NCBI GenBank assembly: GCA_021739695.1
Contig: JAIPBM010000001.1
Span: 62,001 to 126,000 of the forward strand
Reading direction: 5' to 3'
Source: Flavobacteriales bacterium
Lineage (GTDB): Bacteria; Bacteroidota; Bacteroidia; UBA10329
Length of the DNA: 64,000 nt
Both the position numbers and the translations under genes were made by a program. The notes under the pieces are model-generated. The model saw only the letters and a list, made by a program, of their open reading frames with translations. It was not told the origin of the DNA and searched no databases. Position 1 is the stretch's first letter. Every line of letters starts with the position of its first letter. This document shows positions 17,260 through 26,213 of the stretch, one piece after another.

Positions 17260-18360
17260 TTACTTCAATGGTTCCCACCAGCAAGTGGATGGTTCGCTTT
17301 CAAATATGGTTATTTCCCCAATTTGTGGAGTAGAAATATTCTGATTTTTGGCTTCCGCTTCACGCGTAAACCGCTCAATACTTTCTTTCCAAGGATGAAG
17401 CGCCAACGCAAAACCTGCCCAATGAACAGGAATGGCCACGTTCACTTTGGCATCATTTGCGGCCTGTACCGCTTCTTCGGGATACATGTGAATGGCGTGC
17501 CACAGTTCGTTGTACTGGCCGTTTTCCATAAAACCCCAATCGAACGGGCCGTATTTCACACCCACTTCTTTGAAATGGTGCTGATAACCGCCATCGCCAC
17601 TCCAATAAACCCGATGCTTTTCAGCGATGAAAACCCAACCGCCCCAAAGCGACTGAGCACGGTCGAATGGGCCACGGCCTGAGAAATGTCGCGATGGCGT
17701 ATAAGCGATCTTGATGCCTTCAAATTCCATTTCCTGCCACCAATCGAATTCGGTGATCTGATCTGATGGAATTTTCCATCGTTCCAGGTGGCGGCCAATT
17801 CCCAATCCAACAAACCACTTATCGACTTTCGGCATCAGTTTCCGAACGCTTTTAAGATCGATGTGGTCGTAATGATCGTGCGTAAAAAGCACTGCGTCAA
17901 TCTTCGGAAGCTGATCAATCACATCAATTGAATTTTCCGAAAACCGTTTAGTTTTGATCGGTGCTATGGGTGAAGCATCCGACCCCAACATCGGGTCGAT
18001 GAGAAGGTTTTTTCCATTCAGTTGGAGCAACAGCACAGAATGTCCATACCAGATGAATTTTGGTTTCTCCGGTTCAGCATTCCACTTCGTTTCATCAAAC
18101 GGAATAATTGGAATTGGTTTTTCTGGCATCCGCAGCTGCCTGTCTTTGAATTGCGCCCGAATCAGACCTGGCATCGTTTTCAGATTTACGTCCATCGTGG
18201 TTTCGGTGAGGTTTTCAAAAATCGTTCCCTTCCAATTTTTGGAGTGTGCGTACTTCTGTTTGTGTCTTTTCCTCAATCTTCCACCAAACTGCGGACTGAA
18301 CAGCAAAAGCACCAATAAGATTGGCGAGAATTTAAGAAGCGCTATTACAATTGAGAACAT
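17260..18360 (-). CDS. Membrane-anchored MBL-fold hydrolase (NAPE-PLD/UlaG-like)
   Basis: 366 residues with an N-terminal hydrophobic anchor (about 5-22) followed by a basic patch. The metallo-beta-lactamase core carries WYGHSVLLL, DPMLGSDASP and the metal motif THDHYDHID, then SRHFSGRG, GDGGY and the late histidine region VHWAGFAL. The arrangement resembles NAPE-phospholipase-D-like proteins that act on phospholipids or acyl substrates, but the substrate is not predictable. Two metal ions are expected. It is upstream of carbonic anhydrase in the same direction. Confidence 0.85.
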   Translation of the reverse strand: MFSIVIALLKFSPILLVLLLFSPQFGGRLRKRHKQKYAHSKNWKGTIFENLTETTMDVNLKTMPGLIRAQFKDRQLRMPEKPIPIIPFDETKWNAEPEKPKFIWYGHSVLLLQLNGKNLLIDPMLGSDASPIAPIKTKRFSENSIDVIDQLPKIDAVLFTHDHYDHIDLKSVRKLMPKVDKWFVGLGIGRHLERWKIPSDQITEFDWWQEMEFEGIKIAYTPSRHFSGRGPFDRAQSLWGGWVFIAEKHRVYWSGDGGYQHHFKEVGVKYGPFDWGFMENGQYNELWHAIHMYPEEAVQAANDAKVNVAIPVHWAGFALALHPWKESIERFTREAEAKNQNISTPQIGEITIFESEPSTCWWEPLK

Positions 18361-18424
18361 TGATCCGGACGGTTGAAGAACTTAATCCGTATTAATGCGG
18401 GAACCAACAAATTGTTCCAGCTTC

Positions 18425-19051
18425 TTATTTGATGAAGGCGAACTTCTTTCCTTGATATCGTTCCAATTTCACCAACTTGTGGAAATTGGTCAGCATTCTG
18501 AAGGGACTTTCTTCAATGACAGAATTGGCGACCCAAGCTGGAATGCTGCCTCCAGGATCACCCAAATAGTAGTATTCCAAAGAAGTATGGGTAGCATCAA
18601 TTCGTTTGAATTTCCAAGTGCCTGTGCCTTTGTTCAAACGAACAATTCCAGATTGCTCGGGATAAGCACCGGGAACCATTTTAGCTTCAATCGTCACAGT
18701 TTTTTCAGCTGCATTGTATGAATATTCAAGGCCAAAGGCTCCATCGCGATCCGTAACTGGCCATGGAGCTTTGAGCTGTAGATAATGCGTTTGCGAAGAT
18801 TCGTCTTGTTTCACCTTCACCACTTTTTCGCAGTCTGGGAAAAGTTCGTTCAAATGGTCAATATCGCGCAGCACAGCAATGCAGGTTTCTAATGGTGCAC
18901 TAAAAACCGTTTCTGCTCTAACTGCTTTTAGGGAATAACCTTCCTCATGGCGCGTAAAGAGTTTGATTCCATCTTTGTCCTTCTTCAATTCCCAAGTTGA
19001 ATCGTGCAACGGAAGAATAGCAATCAGCAGAAGGATGGATAAGGATTTCAT
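18425..19051 (-). CDS. Secreted START-domain lipid-binding protein
   Basis: 208 residues with a short signal peptide (cleavage near LLLIAILPLHD). A START/SRPBCC-type domain fills the rest: DKDGIKLFTRHEEG, the helix near APLETCIAVLRDIDHLNELFP, LKAPWPVTDRDG and PGGSIPAWVAN before the C-terminal helix. START domains hold lipids or other hydrophobic ligands in a deep cavity. The start codon overlaps the purN stop by four bases, so the two are co-transcribed, though the functional link is unclear. Confidence 0.85.
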   Translation of the reverse strand: MKSLSILLLIAILPLHDSTWELKKDKDGIKLFTRHEEGYSLKAVRAETVFSAPLETCIAVLRDIDHLNELFPDCEKVVKVKQDESSQTHYLQLKAPWPVTDRDGAFGLEYSYNAAEKTVTIEAKMVPGAYPEQSGIVRLNKGTGTWKFKRIDATHTSLEYYYLGDPGGSIPAWVANSVIEESPFRMLTNFHKLVKLERYQGKKFAFIK

Positions 19052-19617
19052 GGGGTTGAAATGAACTGTTCTATTTGTACTGGAAAGTTAGCGTATTCCA
19101 ACGCATGAATTTTGGCCGCTATTGTGTCTGCTGTATCTTTTTTTTCTACCGCACAGGTTGCTTGAAAAAGCACGCGTCCTTTGTCGTATTCCTCATTCAC
19201 CAAATGAATGGTGATGCCCGTTTCTGTTTCTCCCGCTTCCTTCACAGCCCTGTGCACGTTCATGCCGTACATTCCTTTTCCACCGAATTTGGGCAACAAT
19301 GCTGGATGCACATTGATCATTTTATCTGAGTACGCTCTGATCAGATATTCAGGTACGAGCCACATGAATCCTGCAAGTACAACGAAGTCAATCTTTCGTG
19401 CTTGAAGTTCCTCTAAAACCTTGTTGCTTTCGTAAAATTCACCCCGATTGAAAGTGAAGGTTTCAACTCCTGCCTTCGCTGCTTTTCCGAGAACAGGCGC
19501 ATCTTTTTTATTTGAAAGCACAAGGGACACCGCGATGCTCGGATGTCCCTTGAAATGGTGCATGATGCGTTCGGCATTAGTGCCTGAACCTGATGCGAAT
19601 ATGGCAATACGTTGCAT
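19048..19617 (-). CDS. purN: Phosphoribosylglycinamide formyltransferase
   Basis: Transfers the formyl group from 10-formyl-THF to GAR in purine synthesis. Seen are the N-terminal FASGSGTNAERI phosphate loop, VVLAGFMWLVP, the catalytic NVHPALLPKFGGKGMYG with Asn and His, and TETGITIHLVNEEYDKG with the catalytic Asp. 189 residues, normal for PurN. A -7 box lies four bases before the ATG. Confidence 0.96.
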   Translation of the reverse strand: MQRIAIFASGSGTNAERIMHHFKGHPSIAVSLVLSNKKDAPVLGKAAKAGVETFTFNRGEFYESNKVLEELQARKIDFVVLAGFMWLVPEYLIRAYSDKMINVHPALLPKFGGKGMYGMNVHRAVKEAGETETGITIHLVNEEYDKGRVLFQATCAVEKKDTADTIAAKIHALEYANFPVQIEQFISTP

Positions 19618-19621
19618 GCCG

Positions 19622-19629
19622 CAAAAGTA
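19622..19629 (-). promoter_or_regulatory. -7 box of the purN promoter
   Basis: The minus strand reads TACTTTTG, a perfect TAnnTTTG box. Four bases (19618-19621) separate it from the purN ATG, predicting a transcript with little or no 5' leader. Confidence 0.6.
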
Positions 19630-19638
19630 ACGAAGGGC

Positions 19639-19971
19639 TTAATGCGAATCCTTCTTGCAGCAACTATGTAAATTCTCGTAAGCTTCTTTGGTTGCTTTGC
19701 TTTCATCCGCATCGTATCCAACTTCGTTGATTGCCACTCGGATGTCGTCAATCGTTGTCTTGTTGGTTTTATAACTGACAGTGACGATTGCCGTTTTTAC
19801 ATCCAAATCGGCTGCTGTTACGCCTTTGGTAAAGGCCAGTTGCTTTTCGATTGTTTCCTTGCACATATCACAAACTGCAGATGTTTGGATTTCTACTGTT
19901 TCGATACTTTTCTGAGCATGCGCCACGCTGAAAGAAAGCGTGAGAATGATTCCAATAAGTATGTTTTTCAT
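19639..19971 (-). CDS. Secreted heavy-metal-associated (HMA) domain protein
   Basis: 110 residues with a signal peptide (cleaved near VAHAQ) and one ferredoxin-like HMA domain. The metal-binding CDMC pair is Cys34 and Cys37, and the C-terminal tail HSCCKK holds further potential ligands. HMA proteins bind soft metals, mostly Cu(I) and sometimes Zn, Cd or Hg. It starts six bases after the TonB-receptor stop, so the pair is an operon. A periplasmic metal chaperone receiving metal from the receptor is the simplest reading. Confidence 0.88.
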   Translation of the reverse strand: MKNILIGIILTLSFSVAHAQKSIETVEIQTSAVCDMCKETIEKQLAFTKGVTAADLDVKTAIVTVSYKTNKTTIDDIRVAINEVGYDADESKATKEAYENLHSCCKKDSH

Positions 19972-19977
19972 GTCGAT

Positions 19978-22188
19978 TTATTTAAGTCTATAACGTAATC
20001 CGAGATAAGGGTTGATTCCCATTGAACTGCCCCAAACCAACGATGCATCAAAGAACGAACCATAAGGATCATCTGCGGCAATAATGGGATTTTTCTGACG
20101 GAAATTGGTCAAGTTTTCTGCACCAACATACAGGTCGAACCACTTGAAACGCTTGGTTACTTGCAAATTGAGGATTGGATACCAAGGCGATTTTTCCTCC
20201 AATCGGTATTGTTCCGGATTTGATGCCGTTGAAGGAATCCTCGCTGGACCATTCACCGTGGCGTTGAGGTCAAATTGCCACTTGTTGAAGTTGGTGGCGT
20301 AGCTCAACGTGGTCAGGAATTTATGCTGTTTGGTCAGCATTCTGCGTTGCAACTGTCCATCGGTATTCGTCCACACGTCATTCCATTTATAGGCCACTTT
20401 TATTTCAAATCGTTTGATCGGTTCATAAGTAACATCTGCCTGCAAAGCGTTTGAGTAAGAGCGGCCTTTCAGATTATAAACATTGACCGTTTGCGCTCCG
20501 GCATCTAGGTCAAGAATTACTTGGTTCTCAAAATCGGTTCGATAGAAACTGGCGTAAACCGAAGCAGGACGCCCAAGAATTTTGAACTGATGGGAGGCAC
20601 TAAATCCGTAATTCCAAGAAATTTCAGGATTCAGATTTTCAAGAATGTTCACCTTGCGAGAACTCGCCATTAGCGTGCTGCTTTCAGCAAAAACGTTGGT
20701 TGTTCGATAGCCTCTTCCGCCCGTCAAACGCAACACGGTTTTGTCTGTTGGATTGTATTTCAGATGAAGTCTTGGCGTGTAGAACCAACCGTATTTCGAG
20801 TTGTAATCCGTTCTAAAACCGGCAACTGCTGAGAATTTTTCCTTTACACGGAACGTGTATTCTGCATAAATCCCTGGCACAATTTCTTCACGTCCGAAGG
20901 TGCTGTCATTGAAAGCTTCAGCATAGTTATCATAGTTGAACGAGGCTCCAGATTTCACACTGTGTTTGTCAGACTTCCAGCCCTTCAAGAAAATTAAATT
21001 GGCATTAGCCGTTTTCTGAACACCGTCATAGGATTTGAGTCCGAAATAGGAATGCTGGTCATGGTAACGCCAATTGGTTATAATAGCAACGCTCATGTCA
21101 TTCACAGTCGGAACCGAATAACCTGTTTTTGTGTGAATATTTGCTAAGCGATTTGTGATCTGAATACCGTAGGGAAGTGAAGTTTCAATGCCGTTTGCTG
21201 GTCGGAAACCGACCTGTCCGCCAATTTTATTATCGTACAATCCATGGATGACAATTTGTCCCTCTACATGTTTGCCCGAAAACTTCCAGCGATTAAGCAG
21301 GTTATATTGTTGCGAACGTGGAATATCAAGAAAACCGTCTTTGTTCATGTCGTTTTCGCGCAAAACCGTGCTTGCATGTGCGTTGATGTTCATGCCAACT
21401 TTCTCGTTGAAAACGTATCCAGATTGGACGTTTGCCTCTAGCCTTCCACCTACGTTTCCGTACACATTCACAAATAGTTTTTCGGCCTGATCGGGTTTGA
21501 AATATTCGAGATTGATCTGTCCGACCATGCTTTCATATCCGTTAGAAACGGAGCCTGGACCTTTGATGATCTGAATGCTTTCAATCCACGTTCCGGGAAT
21601 AAAACCCATCCCGTAGTTGGATGAAAGTCCGCGAATCAGCGGAACATTTTCGGCCTGAATCTGTGTGTAAACGCCATCCAATCCAAGCATCTGAATTTTT
21701 CGTGCGCCAGAAACCGCATCCGAAAAAACAACATCTACCGAAGCGTTCGTTTCGAAGCTTTCGCTAAGGTTGCAGCAGGCGGCTTTGCCCAATTCGTGAC
21801 TATTGATGCTTTCGGCTATAACAGGATCAAGCAGTTTGAAACTACTTCCGGCCTGTCGTTCTGTTACCGTCACCTCGCTCAACTGAACGGATTGTTGCAG
21901 ATGGATTTCAATCTCCTTTTTGGCGTTTTTCACCAAGATGGTATCGGATTGATATCCTACAAAACTGACCACCAATTTTGCTGGAAGCGCTTTCGGGTTT
22001 TCAATCGTGAATTCGCCATTGACATCGGTTGCCGTACCAATGGTGGTGCCCAACCAAAATACGCTGGCTCCGATTAGCGGACTATGTCCATTTTCGCCCT
22101 CTTCGTGGACGTGTCCGTTCATGGATTGCCCGCGGACATTTACTATGATGAGCGCTTGCATTGCTGCAAGCAGTATGATTTTTTTCAT
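19978..22188 (-). CDS. TonB-dependent outer-membrane receptor, probable metal-related
   Basis: 736 residues: signal peptide to about GQ (21), a carboxypeptidase-like regulatory domain (about 22-105, with LIGASVFWLGTTIGTATD), a plug (about 115-240) and a 22-strand barrel closing in YLGLRYRLK. The plug contains an unusual vicinal pair in KAACCNLSESFET. The N-terminal GHVHEEGENGH stretch is His-rich. With an HMA protein downstream and a cysteine-rich small protein upstream, copper or another soft metal, or a metallophore, is the likely cargo; this is inference. The gene is preceded by a long nested stem (22193-22250). Confidence 0.9.
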   Translation of the reverse strand: MKKIILLAAMQALIIVNVRGQSMNGHVHEEGENGHSPLIGASVFWLGTTIGTATDVNGEFTIENPKALPAKLVVSFVGYQSDTILVKNAKKEIEIHLQQSVQLSEVTVTERQAGSSFKLLDPVIAESINSHELGKAACCNLSESFETNASVDVVFSDAVSGARKIQMLGLDGVYTQIQAENVPLIRGLSSNYGMGFIPGTWIESIQIIKGPGSVSNGYESMVGQINLEYFKPDQAEKLFVNVYGNVGGRLEANVQSGYVFNEKVGMNINAHASTVLRENDMNKDGFLDIPRSQQYNLLNRWKFSGKHVEGQIVIHGLYDNKIGGQVGFRPANGIETSLPYGIQITNRLANIHTKTGYSVPTVNDMSVAIITNWRYHDQHSYFGLKSYDGVQKTANANLIFLKGWKSDKHSVKSGASFNYDNYAEAFNDSTFGREEIVPGIYAEYTFRVKEKFSAVAGFRTDYNSKYGWFYTPRLHLKYNPTDKTVLRLTGGRGYRTTNVFAESSTLMASSRKVNILENLNPEISWNYGFSASHQFKILGRPASVYASFYRTDFENQVILDLDAGAQTVNVYNLKGRSYSNALQADVTYEPIKRFEIKVAYKWNDVWTNTDGQLQRRMLTKQHKFLTTLSYATNFNKWQFDLNATVNGPARIPSTASNPEQYRLEEKSPWYPILNLQVTKRFKWFDLYVGAENLTNFRQKNPIIAADDPYGSFFDASLVWGSSMGINPYLGLRYRLK

Positions 22189-22192
22189 AATT

Positions 22193-22250
22193 ACAGTTTT
22201 GATGACTACTAAAAAGCGCGCTCCAAGTGTGTCGGAGCAATCAAAACTGT
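22193..22250 (-). promoter_or_regulatory. Nested stem-loop leader in front of the TonB receptor
   Basis: A perfect 11-bp inverted repeat, ACAGTTTTGAT (22193-22203) with ATCAAAACTGT (22240-22250), encloses a second hairpin, GCTCC (22220-22224) with GGAGC (22234-22238). In the transcript (minus strand) the inner hairpin is followed by GCGC and TTTTT, terminator-like. The outer 3' arm ends four bases before the receptor ATG, so it could hide the translation start. It fills the space between the receptor and the upstream cysteine-rich gene. The structure is seen; a regulatory role is inferred. Confidence 0.6.
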
Positions 22251-22254
22251 GGTA

Positions 22255-22659
22255 TCAGATCAGGTAGGTTTCCAGAAGAATATGCCGTTCTATAGACGGT
22301 AAGATGTCTGTTTCTTCAAAGAGGCGAAAACAGAAGTTTTCAGCACAATTCAGGTCGGCAAAAACCTGATGCAACGGCACAAAACGGAATGCCGAGGCAA
22401 ATGTCTTTGAACTTGTTTCAGTCGCGGTGGCTGGAACATCTTCTTTGAAATAGAAGGATTCGTAATCGCAACAGGTTCTTTTTACCGCGTCTTCATCCGC
22501 TCGTTCGCAACTATCAGAACAACTATCAATCGTTTGATTGATGGCCAATTTATGTTCACCACTCATCCCGCAGACCATGTGGTCAACGTAAAATCCCATG
22601 CTGCTCAATAGAATGAGCAACGACAAGATGAATGATGATATGGCTTTCAGCACTTTCAC
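22255..22659 (-). CDS. HYC_CC_PP-like cysteine-rich secreted protein
   Basis: 134 residues from a GTG start, with a hydrophobic N-terminus (about 5-28). Conserved-looking metal-ligand spots follow: HMVCGM, a Cys-rich stretch DSCSDSCE, a vicinal pair in TCCDYE, and another NCAENFC near the end. This resembles the small Bacteroidota family named for HYC, CC and PP motifs, often beside heavy-metal transport genes. It is the first gene of the receptor/HMA locus, 66 bases ahead of the receptor. Metal sensing or binding in the periplasm is a guess. A TACCTTTG -7 box lies four bases before the GTG. Confidence 0.72.
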   Translation of the reverse strand: MKVLKAISSFILSLLILLSSMGFYVDHMVCGMSGEHKLAINQTIDSCSDSCERADEDAVKRTCCDYESFYFKEDVPATATETSSKTFASAFRFVPLHQVFADLNCAENFCFRLFEETDILPSIERHILLETYLI

Positions 22660-22663
22660 GTTA

Positions 22664-22671
22664 CAAAGGTA
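22664..22671 (-). promoter_or_regulatory. -7 box of the cysteine-rich gene / metal locus
   Basis: The minus strand reads TACCTTTG, matching TAnnTTTG exactly, with four bases before the GTG start. This is probably the promoter of the three-gene metal locus. Confidence 0.55.
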
Positions 22672-22677
22672 CGAAAC

Positions 22678-23247
22678 TCAAACTCCAAGGTTCGTTCTGA
22701 ATAGTTTAACGGCAATTGCCAGTAATATTATTCCGAACACTTTTCTCAGCACATTTATGCCGCCCGTGCCTAGGAAACGCTCAATGTGCCGAGTTGTTTT
22801 GAGAACCAGATAGACCAGCCCGATATTGATAACGATGGCCACAAGAATATTGATGACCTGATATTCTGCGCGCAGTGAAAGTAGCGTTGTAAGTGTACCG
22901 GCCCCAGCAATGAGCGGAAAAGCCAATGGTACCACAGAAGCGGTTGAAGGGCTTTCATCTTCCTTATATAATTGGATACCCAGAATCATTTCCAACGCGA
23001 TAAAGAAGATAACAAGCGAACCAGCAATGGCGAAATCGCTTACTCCAATACCTATCAGGTTCAACATGCTTTTTCCTACAAATAGGAAAACAATCATCAG
23101 TACAAGTGCTACGATAGTGGCCAAACCAGAACGGATGTGGCCGTTTTTCTGCCGAAGTTGAATAATGATCGGCACGCTACCGACAATATCAATCACAGCA
23201 AAGAGAATCATGGTTGCGGTGACTATTTCTTTGAAATTCAATTGCAT
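22678..23247 (-). CDS. MarC-family integral membrane protein
   Basis: 189 residues from ATG 23247; an upstream extension to 23301 is possible but lies across a promoter box. Six hydrophobic segments, the early DIVGSVPIII motif and the mid-chain PLAFPLIAGAGTLTT motif with its helix-breaking prolines are typical of MarC (UPF0056). E. coli MarC was once linked to multiple antibiotic resistance but this was not upheld; related NAAT proteins have been tied to neutral amino acid transport. It is monocistronic with its own promoter. Confidence 0.9.
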   Translation of the reverse strand: MQLNFKEIVTATMILFAVIDIVGSVPIIIQLRQKNGHIRSGLATIVALVLMIVFLFVGKSMLNLIGIGVSDFAIAGSLVIFFIALEMILGIQLYKEDESPSTASVVPLAFPLIAGAGTLTTLLSLRAEYQVINILVAIVINIGLVYLVLKTTRHIERFLGTGGINVLRKVFGIILLAIAVKLFRTNLGV

Positions 23248-23271
23248 GATAATCTGTTTTGAATGGGCGCG

Positions 23272-23279
23272 CAAAAGTA
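23272..23279 (-). promoter_or_regulatory. -7 box of the marC-like gene
   Basis: TACTTTTG on the minus strand, 24 bases before the ATG at 23247, so this gene would have an ordinary short leader. The position argues for the ATG at 23247 over the longer frame. Confidence 0.55.
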
Positions 23280-23323
23280 GATTTCGCTCCGCGCCTCGCA
23301 ACCCTTAAAACGTTAAAAGAACG

Positions 23324-24691
23324 TTAACCGAAAAGTTGCGCAAACACGTCATTCACCTTAGACACGGCAACGACTTCAATCGATTTTGTCTTCATCACGT
23401 TCGCATCCGCATTGCGCTTGGAGATGAAAATGCGCTTCATCCCCATTTTGGAAGCTTCTTCAATGCGCTGCTCAATTCTGTTCACGGGACGAATTTCTCC
23501 ACTCAACCCAACTTCTGCAGCAAAACAGTTATCAGGTTGAATCGGTAGATCCGCGTTCGATGAAAGAATGGCGCAAATAACGCCCAGATCCAATGCTGGG
23601 TCGTCCACTTTCAAACCTCCAGTTATATTTAGGAAGACGTCTTTTGAGCCCAGATTGAAGCCACAACGCTTCTCCAACACGGCCAAAAGCATGTTCAATC
23701 TGCGCATGTCAAAGCCAGTACAAGATCGTTGAGGCGTTCCGTACACTGCTGAACTGACTAAGGCTTGCGATTCAATAAGCATCGGTCTTATTCCTTCCAG
23801 CGTGGCGGATATCGTTACTCCGCTCAATGGTTCATCACGATCTGGAACGAGAATGCGACTTGGGTCAGAAACTGCTTCCAATCCTGCTGATTTCATCTCA
23901 TAAATACCCAATTCTGGTGTGGAACCAAAACGGTTTTTTACTGCTCTTACGATGCGATACAGGTGATGGCGATCCCCTTCAAACTGAAGCACCGTATCAA
24001 CCATATGTTCCAAGATTTTTGGCCCCGCAATAGAACCATCTTTGGTGATGTGTCCGACCAGAATTACTGGCGTATCGGATTCTTTCGCGAACCTTAGAAA
24101 CTCTCCAGTGCACTCTCGAATTTGCGAAACGCTTCCGGGAGTTGATTCAATCAATTCAGAATAAACCGTCTGAATAGAATCTACAATAATGACTTCTGGT
24201 TGTAGCTTTTTAATCTGTTTGAAAAGCTTGAAAGTGGAAGTTTCGGTGAGGATGTAGCATTCGGAATTTCGAATCCCGATGCGTTCCGCTCGCATTTTTA
24301 TCTGTCCTTCGCTTTCCTCGCCAGATATGTAGAGGATCTTCTTTCCGGTCCATTGAAGCGCCAATTGAAGAAGTAACGTGGATTTCCCGATGCCAGGTTC
24401 ACCACCTATTAGCGTAAGAGAACCAGGAACTAAACCGCCTCCAAGCACACGGTCAAATTCAGAATCAGGTGTTTTATAACGCGTTTCAGGATTGGCCTCA
24501 ATCTCCGTAATAGAACGGATCTCATACTGTTTTCCGGCACTTCCGAGTTTTGGAGTGTCATTGGAGGATTTTGGAGAAACCACCTCTTCAACGTAGGTGT
24601 TCCATTCGCCACAAGAAGTGCATTTCCCTTCCCATTTGGGAGAAGAATGACCACAATTCTGACAGAAAAAATTGGTTTTGACTTTAGCCAT
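23324..24691 (-). CDS. radA: DNA repair protein RadA (Sms)
   Basis: 455 residues. The N-terminal zinc finger uses Cys10, Cys13, Cys24 and Cys27; the RecA-like ATPase has the Walker A loop GGEPGIGKSTLL (about 92-103); the RadA-specific KNRFG motif follows; the C-terminus is Lon-protease-like but without protease activity in this family (LNITGGLKVDDPALDL). RadA is a DnaB-type helicase that promotes branch migration in recombination and repair. The start at MAKVKTNFFC gives the expected short lead before the zinc finger. A CATCTTTG near-consensus box is seven bases upstream. Confidence 0.97.
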   Translation of the reverse strand: MAKVKTNFFCQNCGHSSPKWEGKCTSCGEWNTYVEEVVSPKSSNDTPKLGSAGKQYEIRSITEIEANPETRYKTPDSEFDRVLGGGLVPGSLTLIGGEPGIGKSTLLLQLALQWTGKKILYISGEESEGQIKMRAERIGIRNSECYILTETSTFKLFKQIKKLQPEVIIVDSIQTVYSELIESTPGSVSQIRECTGEFLRFAKESDTPVILVGHITKDGSIAGPKILEHMVDTVLQFEGDRHHLYRIVRAVKNRFGSTPELGIYEMKSAGLEAVSDPSRILVPDRDEPLSGVTISATLEGIRPMLIESQALVSSAVYGTPQRSCTGFDMRRLNMLLAVLEKRCGFNLGSKDVFLNITGGLKVDDPALDLGVICAILSSNADLPIQPDNCFAAEVGLSGEIRPVNRIEQRIEEASKMGMKRIFISKRNADANVMKTKSIEVVAVSKVNDVFAQLFG

Positions 24692-24711
24692 GTAGGGCCA
24701 AAGATGGGGAA

Positions 24712-25152
24712 TTAGTCGGCTTTACTGAATTCTCGGATAACGTAACTACCACCGCTTCCTTCCTGATCTGTGGTCGCCAAGCGCATCACGTCATTGTCAA
24801 TCTTGTCAATCGTCCATTTACCGTTTGACACTTGAGAAATCACCTTCGGATTCATCGTTGATGGGGTTATGCCAGAGATTTCAACAACCGCATCAAGAAA
24901 CTCAGAAGTCGTTTTGTATTGACCGCGACCACCAACTGTTGGTTGTGGTAGTGGACTGTTTGGGTCATAAACAAGAATGGTTAATTCCCCTCCCTCAAAA
25001 TTCCAAATGTAATAATTTGGGTCGCTGATGTCGTTGATCCAAAACAACTGCCACCTACCTTCGAGTTTGCCAATATTGGTTTTGCTGCATGAATTAAAAG
25101 TCATGCTTACAGCGACAAACAATACAACGGAAAAGAAACGAGTAGCTCTCAT
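24712..25152 (-). CDS. Lipocalin-like lipoprotein of unknown function
   Basis: 146 residues. The signal peptide ends in the lipobox-like TFNSC with Cys22 as the probable lipidated residue. The mature part begins with LEGRWQLFWIND and alternates short strands, similar in style to lipocalin-like proteins of Bacteroidota (the L-x-G-x-W opening). No enzyme motif is visible. It lies 20 bases upstream of radA in the same direction and may share its transcript. Confidence 0.7.
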   Translation of the reverse strand: MRATRFFSVVLFVAVSMTFNSCSKTNIGKLEGRWQLFWINDISDPNYYIWNFEGGELTILVYDPNSPLPQPTVGGRGQYKTTSEFLDAVVEISGITPSTMNPKVISQVSNGKWTIDKIDNDVMRLATTDQEGSGGSYVIREFSKAD

Positions 25153-25191
25153 TGGTCGAAAAAATCAGTTAGTAAATATAGGTACAAGTAT

Positions 25192-26202
25192 CTAAAGTGT
25201 CGATTTTTCCGTGCGGCTATTGTATAGCGGCATGAAGATCAATGATGCGACTCCGAACGAAACGATCATAATGGTCTGAGCCACCCAAATAATCCATCCC
25301 ATGGCGAATCCAGCCTCATATCCGATTCCGTAGAGTGCAAGTGTTTGAGCAACGGCAACTGGGTAAACTCCGATTCCGCCTTGGACGAGCACAATACTGA
25401 AACTGGCCATAACGAATGAGGCCAATACAGCCGAAATGGACCCTCCACTTGTTTCAGGTAATGCTAGGAATGGCATGTAATACATGGCCAAATACATAAG
25501 CCAAATAAAAATTGTGTGAGCTACGAACGGCCATTTTTTTTCCATTTTGGCGATGGACATTACGCCTTCAAACAAGCCTAGAATAAGAGCACGTATTTTA
25601 GAAATGTATGTGTTTTCAGATTTCGAAATGATGCGCCAGCCTATGACGGACGCAACAATGCCGCAAATAGCAAGAACTGCCAATTTGATGACAAGCTCAG
25701 AGATTGAGTTGGTCTTCATGAACTCTGCCATCAGATCGCTAAGTGCATCTTGCAACCGGGAAAGTTGTAGGACAACAACCGTTGCCACGATTATTAGCAG
25801 CACGATCATATCAGCAACTCGCTCAGCCACAACGGTACCAAACAGTTTCTCGAACGAGACTTTTTCATAACGAGCCACCATGACGCATCGCCAGACTTCT
25901 CCGAACCTAGGCAGCACAATATTGGCCACATAACCGATCATGACGCCAAAGAAATTGTTCAAGAATTTGGTCTTATACCCCAACGGCTCCATGGTGTATT
26001 TCCATCTGTAGGCTCGACTAAAATGGCTGAGGATTCCAAACGTGACGCTCAATCCAACCCAGAAGTAATTGGCGTTGGCGAAAGAATCAACAATCTGATC
26101 TATCTGCTCTTGCGAAAGTTGAGTGAACTGATACCAAATAACGTAAACCCCAATACTGAGAGGCACGATCACCTTAAGAACGTTGACTACCTTCTCCTTC
26201 AA
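25192..26202 (-). CDS. Flippase-like integral membrane protein (lysylphosphatidylglycerol synthase TM / UPF0104 family)
   Basis: 336 residues with about eight hydrophobic helices. Typical family spots are SHFSRAYRWKYTMEPLG near residues 60-76, the VLPRFGEVWRCVMVARYEKV stretch and the VQGGIGVYPVAVAQ loop. These match the transmembrane half of MprF-like proteins and AglD homologues, without a catalytic soluble domain. The family is thought to move lipids or lipid-linked substrates across the membrane. It is the third gene of a panC-panD-flippase operon, 11 bases after panD. Confidence 0.85.
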   Translation of the reverse strand: MKEKVVNVLKVIVPLSIGVYVIWYQFTQLSQEQIDQIVDSFANANYFWVGLSVTFGILSHFSRAYRWKYTMEPLGYKTKFLNNFFGVMIGYVANIVLPRFGEVWRCVMVARYEKVSFEKLFGTVVAERVADMIVLLIIVATVVVLQLSRLQDALSDLMAEFMKTNSISELVIKLAVLAICGIVASVIGWRIISKSENTYISKIRALILGLFEGVMSIAKMEKKWPFVAHTIFIWLMYLAMYYMPFLALPETSGGSISAVLASFVMASFSIVLVQGGIGVYPVAVAQTLALYGIGYEAGFAMGWIIWVAQTIMIVSFGVASLIFMPLYNSRTEKSTL

Positions 26203-26213
26203 AAAATCGAGGT

